Positions 12,600-23,929 of a stretch of 64,000 nucleotides of DNA are shown one piece after another. The translations under genes were made by a program, and so were the position numbers. The first letter of the stretch is position 1. Every line of letters begins with the position of its first letter. The stretch spans positions 11,107,641 through 11,171,640 of the forward strand of contig JAJEKV010000023.1 in NCBI GenBank assembly GCA_021234155.1. The letters run 5' to 3'. Origin of the DNA: Isoetes taiwanensis. Taxonomy: Eukaryota; Streptophyta; Lycopodiopsida; Isoetales; Isoetaceae. The notes beneath the pieces were generated by a model that searched no databases, was not told the origin of the DNA, and saw only the letters and a program-made list of their open reading frames with translations.

Positions 12600-13825
12600 A
12601 CGTCATGCCCCGTAGCCTTCCTTTTTCTAATGCTATAAACTTAGCATACTTGGTTAACCGACCCACTTTGCCAACATCTGAGTATGTTACCTAGCAGTTC
12701 TAGGTAATGCGACTATAAAGTCCATACTCACGCTTTCCCAGCATTCATCTACGGAGAGGTCGTAACAATCCCGGGGTTTTCCCATGATCCGCCTTCACCG
12801 CTTGACACACCAAGCAGTGACTTACCAAGTCCTTGACTTGATCTTGCAACTTTGGCCAGTAGTAGAACCTTTTAACCCAACTCATACGTCTTCCATTCAC
12901 CTCCATGCCCAGCTTGTGGAGTATCATGGTGCTCACGTAGACTTGATTCCCTAAGGTCCTCACTCGAAGGAACGTAAATCCTTCCCTTATAGAAATGCAA
13001 CCTTCTTGCTCAGTCCACAGCTCCCCGAGCTTTGACCATCGCCGGATCTTACTGATCCTCAAGATATGCATCCTCGATCTCTTGTATAAGATCACTTGCC
13101 AAAGTCGTCAAGGTATTTATATGCTTAACCCTTGATAATGCATCGGCAACTGGGTGGCGTATGCTCAATGGAAAAATGGAACTCATGGAGGAAGTCTAGC
13201 CACCTAGCCTGTCTCGGGCTAATTTTGGCTCGACTTTGCAAGAATCCTAGGTCTATGGTCAGTATCGACGATAAACTTGCACGGTTCTTGGCTCGTCCCA
13301 CTACGTAAGTAGTGCCTCCACGTCCTTAACGCATGTATAATGCTAGCAACTCTTGCTCATAAGTTGCATAATTCCTTTCCGCAGGACTTAGTTTTCGACT
13401 TTCATAAGCCACTACGTGACCCTGCTGCATTAGTACTGCTCCTAACGCTTGACCACAAGCGTCAGTATAGACCTCAAATGCCCGATTCAATTCCGGCACT
13501 TCTAGCACAGGACTGCTCACTAGCAATTTCTTAACGCGCCGAAACGCCTCGTGCTGCTCTCTCCCCCACACAAAATAGTGATCTTTTTCCAAAAGATCGG
13601 TGAGAGCAGCAACAACTTTTAGAAAATCTAGGTACAAATTTATGGTAAAACGTGGCTAACTGCAGAAAACTGCGTAACTCGGACAAGTTTTTCGGTGGGA
13701 GCCATTGATGTACCACTTGTACCGTGGCAGAATCTGATGATATCCATTACGGAGGTCGATCTTGGCAAACCATTAGGTACTCCCAAGATGATCCAGAATA
13801 TCATCAACCCGGGTAATCTATGCAC
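12600..13825 (-). pseudogene. Gypsy RT/RNase H/integrase zinc region (broken)
   Basis: Read on the minus strand: 13825-13640 holds RT remnants (FAKIDLRNGYHQI, in pieces); 13637-13326 the RNase H domain (FEVYTDACGQALGAVLMQQG, then YATYEQELLAL); 13095-12745 the integrase H2C2 zinc motif (HKLG...CLVCQAVK). RT goes directly from GYHQI to the ELRSFLQLATFYHKF segment that normally follows the palm, so the palm with its xxDD motif is missing. Several stops and frameshifts interrupt the rest. Confidence 0.8.
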
Positions 13826-14847
13826 ATCCGCATAGTACCGTCCGTTTTCTTAACAAGCAAAACAGGACTCGCAAAAGGTTATTTACTTGGTCGTACAAAA
13901 CCTTTGCTTAACAATTCGCGCACTTGTTTTTTAACCTCTACAAGTTGTAGAGGACTAAGAGAATAGGGAGCACGTAACCCCCGGTTCAAGCACAATTTTA
14001 TGCTCAACCCCCGAGAAGGTGGTGGCCTTTACGACAACTCTTTTCTGGGAACGCGTCTTTAAATCTTTTCAAAAGATTTCGTAATTCGTGATTTACATCC
14101 GAACATAGTTCAATGTTTACATCCATAGAATTACAAGACCCAACCATGTCATCATCCGGCATGGTATCTATTAAGAACGAACTATATTCTTACATGCAAT
14201 TCCCAATTGCATTGTTTTCTAAACACGGACTTGTAAGAGTCCTAAGAATATAATCAAAATGCCGTTAAATTGCCCGAGGCAATTACATGGCTTAAACCTT
14301 TAAAGGTTTACATGACTTGGAATTATTCCTTGATCGTCAGTAATTCCTAGTCATTAAGGGTCTTTCCTAGATTTACTTCAAAAAGTCGAACATGCAACTT
14401 TCCACTTAGATAGCAGTATCTATTTCCGCATGCGAATTTGGTCCACTAAGTCGACCCTGTCGCTTAGCCAAAATTCTTATGGTTTTAATCCTTTTTCATA
14501 CGACCTTAACTAGGTGCGTACTAGGATTAATTTTAAGATGTCAAGATATTCCAATATTCTTCCCATCTTGTAAGTTTTGTATATTACCAAATAAACTTAC
14601 TCAAATTATAATTGCACTTATTGCATTATAACCTAAAATTGCGACATACAAAATTAAAAACATACCTTACTATAGTTCCTTGAACTATTTCTGATACTTA
14701 CATCCAACAGTTTTCCAACTGTCCATCACTTGTGTCTATAAGTAAATAAAAGAAAATTATCCAAGTAACAAAATCAAATTTTGCTATTAGTTTTTTATTC
14801 TCGAGGACTTTATTATAGTTCCCAATCAAGCCCTTAAGGTAACTTGA

Positions 14848-15570
14848 TTAAATGTTAGGACAATTCCATACATCATGTCCTCTTTTCCCACAATCCAGAC
14901 AAGGTTTATCCGTATTAACCCCGTTAATACCATCCCGTTCCTTAGAACCACCCAGAACTTCCCGTCTTGGTTGAGAACAGGAATTGTGCCCATGACAATT
15001 ACTTGAACAACCCGGTTGTTCTTCGTCTTTTAGGCTAAACCTTCTGCTTGGTTGACTGCATATGCAAGCATAAAATACGGCTATATCTAAATCCCTCGGA
15101 TGCAGCCTCTTAAGCTTCATTTTAAGTGCAGTGTCATTTATGCCACGCATAAAATAGAAAACCTGACTTTCATCATCCAGAGGCTGAACTCCGAAGCTCC
15201 TGCTCATAAGTTCTTAATTCCCCAGTTTGTTGCAAACTATGCAACTGACGATAAGCCAGAAGTTCATTCAAGCAGTCAAAATTTCCCAGGGAAGGAACTT
15301 GTGAAGAAATACCATTGGTATCCCCTTCCAGTACTTCAGCAATTAAACCGCATTGCTTAGTAACTAATTTATTGACTTCTTGTTCAATGGACGTCATCTT
15401 CCCTTGAAGACATGCTAGGTTCTCAGCCAGCTCCTGGACTGAAACGCTCTCAAGTTCACGCTTCTCCACTTCCCAAGTGGTCTGGAAGACAGAACTTTTC
15501 TCGTCCATTTCCGCCATCAAATCTAGATTTTTCCAGAAAACTAGATTCACAGCCACAGCGCCACAGCGCC
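14848..15570 (-). pseudogene. Gypsy gag with CCHC zinc knuckle (frameshifted)
   Basis: Two overlapping minus-strand frames. 15570-15173 begins with the MAEMDEKSS coiled region. 15207-14848 holds capsid-like sequence (YFMRGINDTALKMKLKRL) and a nucleocapsid zinc knuckle, CLDCGKRGHDVWNC (C-x2-C-x4-H-x4-C), near its end. A frameshift separates them. No protease motif was found between gag and RT (13.9-14.8 kb). Confidence 0.75.
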
Positions 15571-15575
15571 ACAGC

Positions 15576-16876
15576 ACGGCAAAATTTTTCCCTATGGAAC
15601 AATCTCTGCCCACGTGTTAACGCCGACTAGCTACCACCTGCACCTTGGATCCCGGATCCCCCGCGCTAGTCTTATCGGCTTACTGCTATGTGAACTTACC
15701 ACAGAGCCCGTGTTGTCACGCCGGTCAGTACCGCCCACACCATGGATCCCTGATCCCCCACCTGACCTTTTGTTTGATGTTCTCACAGCAACTCAGATTC
15801 TTCCAGAGAATCCTCCCTGGAAGGTTATCCACTAGCTAACAAGCCTAATTCCGCTTTGGCAGCACAATCTGCCTTGGGACTCTTACTACAGCCCCTGGCT
15901 GTAATTCCGACCTCAAGGCCCAAGCCTTGATCTGGCCCCTGGCAGCAATTCGACTGCAACCCGAATTCTTTGCAAGAATCCCCTTGGGTTTGCACCAACG
16001 TGTTCCTTCCCAATACAATCCTTGACAGTAGAAAACTGCCCTAGGATCACAAGCACAGCCTTAGGCTGCTATTTCGGCCTTGTGGGCCAAGCCACGAATC
16101 AAACAAAGATCAATCACAGCCTTGAGCTTCCAATCCGACCCTATGGGTCCGATGCTGATCCGGCTCTTGGCAGAATCAAACTGCCTTGGAACCACACCAA
16201 TAGATTCGGAATCCAAATCCAAACTCCAAACTTAAATCCTGAATTAGTTCATCAAGTATCACAGCAGACATCCGGTTTCATATTCTGATCCCGGTTTTTC
16301 TTTTTTGTTCGATTACGTTCCCTAAGCTTTATAGAACTCCATCTGGAGTTAATTAACAGTTCTGGCAGACCAAAACCGGCTAGGTCAGACCCTGATTCGA
16401 CCCAAATCCAAGCTTTGGAATTAACCCATCGATCTGGCAGGCCACGAATTCGTCTCCCTGATTTCATATCAGGCTTAAGACCCATCGAACCATTTTTAGC
16501 CACGTGTCACTTTAATGTTTCATTAAAAACCATAGCTAACTTTCTAACTTACATTTAAATAACATTTGCCCCCAGGGCCTTACATTAACATTAATAACTA
16601 ATGTTAACCATGTAAGTTTATGGGTCCTCTGCCCCGGTCAATCCTTGCTAGCTCCTGCCGCGCTAATATTAATAATATTAGCGCCCCCTAGCGAACCATT
16701 ACCCGCCGCTAGCCATTAATACTATTTACCCCGCATCCCGTCACCGTAGACTGATTACAGTCAACACGGCCCATTGAATCACAACTGCCCGACAATCGCG
16801 ACCAATAGTACCCCCGTGCTCATGGACGTCCGTCAAGGGCCCGATTCCGGCTATGCCCTTGGGAGCACCTGTAACA
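15576..16876 (-). repeat. 5' LTR of the first gypsy element
   Basis: About 1.3 kb, co-linear with 9967-11235. Its inner end is altered: the expected TGTTACACGG is replaced by GCGCCACAGCACGG within a short tandem repeat. Its outer end GTAACA at 16871-16876 is intact. Confidence 0.9.
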
Positions 16877-16881
16877 TCGAA

Positions 16882-18686
16882 GCTCCCTTTTTTGTGATTT
16901 CCGCTTTGATCTTTCCTTTCGGGCACTACTTTGCCTTGTGGCGTGACGTTAAAATCTCTTCTTCTTCTTCTTCTTCTTCTTCTTGATTTCAGCCTTGATT
17001 TTTGCCTTGATTTGTCAAATTCAGAAGTGATTTACCCTCTGGCGGTCAAGTACACATAACGGAATAAAGAAAGAATATTCTGAAAGTTATGTATAATAAC
17101 CATGTTCTAATCCGTCGGTAGGCAATGGTTGGATCAACTTAACTTGCAAGAACCAGTGATTAAGGGGTTTTATGCATTCCCCTTAGACTTTGTATTTATC
17201 ATTATATTTATTTACAACAGAGTTCTAAACATATGCATTAAAAAAATGCTTAGCCTAATGTTTTTTATAAGTCATTGCAAGAGGCAATAGTATCTTTGCA
17301 TATAATTACACTAATGTTCAAAGCCATGAACATTCCATGTGCTTATATATGAAGTGGGGTACACAATGTTACAAGAAAAGTGCTATAAGAACTTAAGTCA
17401 TTGAAAATTGATTTTCCACAACAAAATAAATTAAATCCACATTGTGGCCTCTGATAATATGAAAAGAATGAATCCAAAATATGAAGCTTCCACCTCCAAG
17501 TTGTTCAAATACAGTTGCTTAGAAATTATATATTCTTAGAGCCTTGGAGAGACAAATCTAACTTATCCAGATTGCAAGATCTAACCAATCCAATGAGCAA
17601 TAAGTAATGGGACATTATATGGATAGATATGTAGGTAAGAAGTTGTTATTTTGAGTAGGCAATTCTTCATATGGACTATATCATGTATTGTAAACATGAG
17701 ATAAACATATATACCCAAATACATGCTGGGATCTTGTAACCACAACATATTCCAATATATATATGCTTTTTAGATGCATGTTCAGCAAAGAAGGCTACTT
17801 CACACGTATCATCAATAATATATGTCTTGATGGATGGTCAATATTTGGCATACAAAAACAATGCCATAGCATAAAAATACATGTAGCCTCTGATACAGAT
17901 GCTTTTTTTGCCTGTGGAGAAAAAAAGAGCAGAGTCTTCAAGTAAGTTTAGGAGGCTCGCATGCTTTCAGAGAAAGTTAGAAATTGCCGAAACCCATCAT
18001 GCAAAACCAAAAGGCTAAAATTTGCTGAAAAGAAACCTGCTCACCAAAATTTAAGCATGCTACGAGGTCGAAAATGCAAATCCAACATGCTAGGAGGGCG
18101 GAATAAAACACAGCAAAAGCGCAACCGTCAAATCATATGAAGAAAGGAAGAATAGAGAATTTTGAGAGCGTGAATTGGATTTATATAGAAATAATTAGAA
18201 ATTTAGGTCTCACTAATTAGCGTGAATATTTGATTGCCTGAAATAACACGCCAGGCGTACAATCTTCCCGCCAGGTATAGCATCTAGGGTATATATGGAG
18301 AATATTGCATTTAATGCAATAAATTCTTACGACTACCTTTTGGAAAATCAGAATTTAGATATTTTATATGTCTTTTCCTATTCTCATGGCTAAATTTTTT
18401 GATAATTAAGATTGGATATATTTTAGAGGTCATTTCCTTGTTATTTAAGTTCATTACATTATTGGAAGTGTATGACACGCTTTATTAAATTAGGACTATT
18501 ACCACGAAAGTTCTTGTTTTAAATAATTTCGTTTATATCTATTGCTATTATTAAATTAAACCTATTTCCAAGGAATTTCTTGCTTTTTAAATATTTTAAT
18601 TTACCTCTATATATTCCATAAATGTACGTACTTTTCTTATGGCATATGATTATTTCCTACTCATTGACTAAAGAGGGTGCAATTTG
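16882..18686. other. AT-rich intergenic sequence
   Basis: No gene recognised. A (CTT)n microsatellite lies at about 16957-16984. The rest is AT-rich with no repeat shared elsewhere in the window that I could see. Confidence 0.4.
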
Positions 18687-21625
18687 TCTAGGTCAATGGT
18701 GCCTCTCCAACTGAAGATAGTGTGCAAAATATTGATAAGGGCAATTTCAATGAAGAAGCACCTCCTACCAAGAATGTTGGAGAAAAATAATTAGTCCTCC
18801 ACAGTAGGGTGCAATGGAGGAACAAGAAGGTGAGAATCATGTACAAGTGCAACAAGGAAATAGTAGGCCAAGGAATCATTGTACTAGCAGATCCTGATCA
18901 AGCTGTTAATGATGAAAGGCTAGGGGAAGACAATCTTGGTATTGCAATTTCTAAGTTGGAAGGCATCTGGAACGGTAATGGTTTGGTGACAAGGAATGCT
19001 TTGGTTGTGTCGAGCAATTGAAGGTTCCTTGCATCATGGCATGGCCTATAAGTAGTGTTCAATTTGTGGAGGATTACCTTTTTCCAGAGTCTGAGGTTGT
19101 TGGGGATAATGATTGTCTTCAAGAGAGCCAAGTTGATTAGTGACACCAGATGTGAGACTATGGTGAAGGTTAGGGGCTCAGATTGTTGTTGGAGTGGTTG
19201 TATGCAATTCTTTATAATAGAACAATTGGTGGAAGCAAGTGCCACTTTTCAAGAGTATACTGTTGATGAGAGGAGGACCTACATGTACACAATCTTTGAG
19301 CATGCACTTCAGGATGAAAGAAATCCAAACAGAAGAAGATACCCTTTGCTAGGCAAATGGATATGTAAAAAAGCATGGCAGAATATCCATGCAATTCCAA
19401 CTTCTTCATGGCACAATTGGCAATCCTGGTCCCTTCTTCAGGCAGAGGGGACCAGGATTGCTTTGCATGGAAATAATGGTTTGTTGAGACCAATCGCTAG
19501 GATCTTGGCCGCCAGGGAGATATTTGAAAAATATATTGATTTCAATGCAGAGTGTATGCCACACAAAAGCAGAAGGGATGAAAAGGGAAGAGCAGTTGTT
19601 GAGAAAAGGTTACCATCACATTGTACTCAAAAGAGTATTTTGGAGGAAGTGAATTCCCTACTTCGAGAATTGGAAATTCTTCTAATACCTCAACCTAGCT
19701 TTAGTAGGCTATGGAAGAAGCATTTCAATCATATCATCATAGCAACTTCAAACAATTTTGCAAAATGCAATTTGTGTGCTAAGTTGAAAGAGACTCTTGA
19801 TAAGACTGTCCAACCGAGTCAAAGGGCTAGGATAAGGGAGCATATGAAGGACCATATGACTGATCAACTATCATGTAGATCATGTTATTGGATGTGGAGG
19901 ACATTATCTGCATTGAAACCTAATAACTATTTGTGTATTATACATGACAAGATGGACCAGCAAAAGACTTGTCTTCCACAATTCAAGTACATACCAAAGT
20001 CATGTAGAAGATCATTACCCTTTACAGATCACACCCTTTGAGTCTTGCGTGGGCAGACTCAAACCTACTATGGGCATTTTAGTTTGGAGTTCTGGAGTGA
20101 TGGTCCAGATTTTCATATTGGGAGTATCATGAAGTGTCTGAGAAACTATAAAAATGGATATAATGGCCACCTCTAGGACCCTACAGCTAGCCAAGCACTA
20201 CATAGTGCATTGTTAGATGGAAACCCTAACAATACTGAAAGGTTTAGCAATGCAAGTTTTAGGAAGCATGGGTCTAGTGAACATGTTGGAGCTTCAACTT
20301 CACCTGCTAGAGCTCAAGATCTACCTAGAAGGTTCCTCTTGCAACTTGATAATTGTGCAGGCCAAAATAAGAACAGGTGGATGTCTTCTTTTCTATCCTA
20401 CTTAACAACTGTGAGGATATTTGAAAGAGCTAATTTAGGGTTTTTGATGCCCGGGCATACCCATGAGGATGTGTATGCATTATTTGGAAAATATAGTTGT
20501 ATACTGAAGTAGCAGACAGTGACAAACTTTTTTAGGCTAATGGACATCTTGCATGAATGCACTACTCCAAACCTATAGGTTCTCTCATAGAAGAAGTACT
20601 GATTGGTAGAGCTTTGTGGATGGTTATGCATTGGATCTTGATTCTTGAAGGTCATTCTCGGCCTCTACAGTTCACTTTTTGGGTGAGAAATGGGATTCCA
20701 ATCTTTCAATGGAAGATGAGACCTTCAGGGGAGGAGTGGAGAGGAGGGGAGGAAATGTGGTGTAGAGATGGGAATGGCAAGCCTATGATACTTCCAGGTC
20801 AACCAAAAGCTCAAAACCTACTAAAGAGTGAAGCAATTGGGATTGACTAAGGAAGGAATCCATGACTATATAAAGCATTGGCAAATCAACACCGATGACA
20901 CGAACCGTGCTTTGGTAGCTTACTGGAAGAAGGTGATTAACCTGTTGGGGGAGATAGACACATCCTTAGATGAATTGAAACAAGGGTAATTGCCTAAAAC
21001 TAGGTGGAAGACCTTAGCAGGTGCTGAGGATGTTGATGACACTGTTAGTAGCATTCGTAAGCTTTATGCTCCTCCTCCTTCTGACAAACACTATGTTGGT
21101 CCTAAGAACAATATGCTAAATTTTCTAGACATAGAAGCTTATGAACCTTTCATTGACTTGGAGCGCCACTAACTTCAACCATGTGCGGGTAGAATGGTGG
21201 TGTCCAGTGCATCAGTTGACCAATGTATCGGATAAACAAAGGTACTTAGATTGTTGGATAAAGAAATGGAGGAGAAATCCTAGTGATCCTGATCTTTGGC
21301 TAGACTTTGAAAGTGTATTGTACTTATGGACTCCAAAAACTGTTCCAGTAGAAATGTGAGAATTACAATACTACAGAATGTCAGGAAGAAGACTATGATA
21401 TCATTGGGGGTGCTTGAAGAAAAGTGAATAACTATGTAAATTTTCTTCATCGCGTTTTTATAATATAGTGCTATATTGTGAAATATTGACCATTTTGTAA
21501 ATAATATGAAATTACGTTTTCATACTTTTGAGGTGGTTTGAGTGAATTTGAATATGTTATAAAAACATACAATATGAAATTTGTTTCAAAATTTAAGACA
21601 TAATCCCAATTTAATTGAATGACAG
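18687..21625 (+). pseudogene. DUF7869-type DDE-transposase-like element, copy 1
   Basis: A decayed coding region in several frames: 18687-19020 (N-terminal, TAA at about 18786), 19055-20041, 20210-20512, 20557-20850 and 20990-21360. Conserved blocks fit a DDE-like triad: IIHDKMDQ (about 19937), LQLDNCAGQNKNRW (about 20340) and MPGHTHEDV (about 20447). The last two resemble what I know as the DUF7869 family of transposase-like proteins. A cysteine motif, CNLCAKLK, precedes them (about 19768). The C-terminus (WRRNPSDPDLWLD) is strongly conserved with the second copy at 57.3-60.3 kb. Sequence shared with copy 2 ends at about 21625 (AATTGAATGA). Stops and frameshifts make it inactive. No terminal inverted repeats were found. 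Confidence 0.72.
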
Positions 21626-21896
21626 TTTTTATAATATAGGATTTTTTTATGAAACGAAAAAAACAACCACTCTCGATTCTGCTCCCATGCTTCTGCCTGT
21701 CAGCTAAATCCCCTGCTAAATTCCTGTCTCTGTCCCCCCTGCCCATGCCCTTTAATAATTTGGCTTATATAAGTTCGCTACCTTTTAAAAATTTGGCTTA
21801 TAATAGTGGTTATATGCAATGGTTTGGCATACATAAAAATCTCAAATTTTTAATTAAAACTTTTTTCCCTACCAAAATTTTGCATTTGCTAGCATA

Positions 21897-22288
21897 ATGT
21901 GATGATAAATATAAATATATGTATCTAGAATTATATTATTCCACATGTCTTCTGTTTTACTATTTGTAGCAATATATTTACCTATATAAAACGTTTTAGA
22001 GGGTGTTTGCTCATCTTGGTGGCAAACCCTAGAGCTACGTTTGTTATGCTTTAGGTAATGTTTTTGAACACCATTGATTTCTATGTTTTGGGATTTGCTC
22101 TTAGTTAAAATACTCTGATTGCATAATCAACTGTTTAAAGTCAAGTACATGGTCCCATATCAAATTCTTCTATAGGAGACATGGTTCTCTCTCTTCAATG
22201 TGCTGCTCCGGAACATCACATAATATATTGTCAGAAGGTGGTAAGCATGGGAGGCATTCACCTTCCAGACCTCATCTACATAATAGCC
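21897..22288. repeat. Dispersed repeat B, copy 2
   Basis: Co-linear with 6539-6924, from ATGTGATGATAAATATAAAT to the CATCTACATAATAGCC block. Here the IHLPDL-coding version is better preserved than in copy 1. Confidence 0.65.
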
Positions 22289-22624
22289 TATCAGCAATGG
22301 TAATAAAATGCTGGTGAATGTTGGCATTTGTGGCACTGGTGAGCCACGACAACAAGCGATGAAAGGACGCTAAGATCCATGTCGGCCGGCCTGCCCCATC
22401 AGCATTGTTGGTGATGGATGTTGGACATATCATTCTGCTACGTGAACGAGTGTGTTGGCGTTGGCAAGCATTCAAACAGTTCTATCTATTCAACATTATG
22501 CGGGTATAAAATATCATGATTATTCACGATGTCATATATCACTTCAAGGACTCGAACCCATAATCACCTCGATGTACATTCCAGACTTTAACAACCATGT
22601 TACCATTGCACATATGGTAGTGGC

Positions 22625-22755
22625 ATAGCACATGATAGCTAAGTGACAAACATGCACACTATCTAAGTGGCGAACATGCATTGACACTAGGTAGTGAGCG
22701 TGCACACTAGCTAAGTGGCGAACATGCATTGATGCTAGGTGGTGCGCATGCATAA
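22625..22755. repeat. Short tandem repeat, ~21-bp half units
   Basis: Alternating units of CTAAGTGGCGAACATGCATTGA and TAGTGAGCGTGCACACTAG type, about three double units. Read on the minus strand it encodes a periodic His-rich peptide (HVRHLAS), which I regard as a by-product of the repeat. Confidence 0.65.
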
Positions 22756-23399
22756 GGCTATGGGTACTATATATCGGGAAGTTCCAGTATTGCGAAATCC
22801 ATTCCGGTTCAACACCAGACTTCGCTTAAAGCGTGTAAACCTATTCATATACTCTATTTCTTCTTTCGATTCAACATTGTTTTTGGCTTTGGCATTGACA
22901 AAAAGTTCTATCTATCCAGCATTCAAACAATTATATACAACCTTCTAAATAAGAAAAAGCAATACAAAGTGAGTGTTATGCTTGCAAGGAAACTCACCTT
23001 TGTTCACAGATATTCTCTGAGCCATTATATTACAGATCCTGGTGCCTCTTCAAGGGCCTTGCTTCTTCCGGCATCCTCTTGAACAAGGCATCTTGTTGAA
23101 TAATTTGTATCAATGCAATTCTTGTGTATCTCGTCTTCATCGCAGTGCAATGAACTAGCATGTGGCATTTTCCAAGAGTATATAATGTTATCGATTCACG
23201 TAGCAGATCAACATTCTTGCACAAGACGAGCATGCATGCATCGCATGCATTTTTAGGCCGTTCATCAGGTTGGGGGATCGCTATTTATTGCAGAGTTCTT
23301 CATCGATGTTTCATCGGCGCTTTCTCATCTCTCAGCAATATCCATGGCTCCCACCCTTCCCCCCTAAAATTGTTATTTATATGTTCATATTTATTATAA

Positions 23400-23715
23400 T
23401 TGTCGCGTGGTACGCGTGACCAGCCCCTCGCTTTTTCGAGGTGTAAATGTTATTTTTTGTCGCGTGGCACGCGTGACCAGCCCCTCGCTTTTCGGGGTTT
23501 TTTCGCTATTTCGCTATTGGTGATGTGCAGGTCCAGGGGTGATGCGCGACTTCGGTATTCTCTGTGGAGCGTGGGTTTTTTTGTGGGAACGTTTAGCAGC
23601 CCTGCGTTGTCCAAGCCCCTTGCCGAGATTTTATCGCTAGAGTTTTTCCTCGAAAACCCGAAAGGGCGGGGTTTTTTAATCCCGGCGATAAGTTCTCAGC
23701 AGGTACACTAGCCAA
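23400..23715. repeat. 58-bp tandem pair and possible LTR fragment
   Basis: The sequence GTCGCGTGGTACGCGTGACC with its following CAGCCCCTCGCTTTT occurs at 23401 and again at 23459. Downstream, GAGTTTTTCCTCGAAAACCC and GGGGTTTTTTAATCC near 23640-23690 resemble a block at 11568-11615 in the gypsy element and the U5-like region of plant LTRs. A solo LTR remnant is possible but its ends are not defined. Confidence 0.4.
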
Positions 23716-23929
23716 CATCTGTAGCACACAATTTTATTTGGGGTCCAGGTGTTATAACTGGATATTCCCTATGTTTTTCATTTTTAGGGTAGCCTGCGAT
23801 GTGCAGCTACCCACCCTATACCATTGTAGAAAAAACTGCTGAGATGAATGAAAAGCCTATCTATCATGTTGTTGGTTTCATGCGAGTCGCAGTGCAAGAA
23901 TATAAATATATATGTATTAAATATCTTGT

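Larger units (their letters stand above)
9967..16876 (-). mobile_element. Ty3/gypsy LTR retrotransposon, complete ends, defective interior
   Basis: LTR1 9967-11235 starts TGTTAC and ends GTAACA. LTR2 lies at about 15576-16876. The 5-bp target duplication is TTGAA (9962-9966) versus TCGAA (16877-16881), one C/T difference. Just inside LTR1, 11236-11252 read on the minus strand is a pure purine tract (AAAAGGAGGGGGAGGAA), so the element is on the minus strand with LTR1 as its 3' LTR. The interior is about 4.3 kb and carries gag, parts of RT, RNase H, integrase and a C-terminal linker, broken by frameshifts and deletions. A primer-binding site is not visible; its position holds a GCTGTGGC triplication. 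Confidence 0.92.

Noticed and set aside
22540-22640. Minus-strand tRNA/SINE-like B box (GGGTTCGAGTCC)
   Set aside because: The upstream A box is not convincing and no A-rich tail or target duplication was seen; a SINE remnant remains possible but unsupported.
22544-22753. His-rich periodic peptide on the minus strand
   Set aside because: Produced by the underlying short tandem repeat, with no sign of selection or gene structure.
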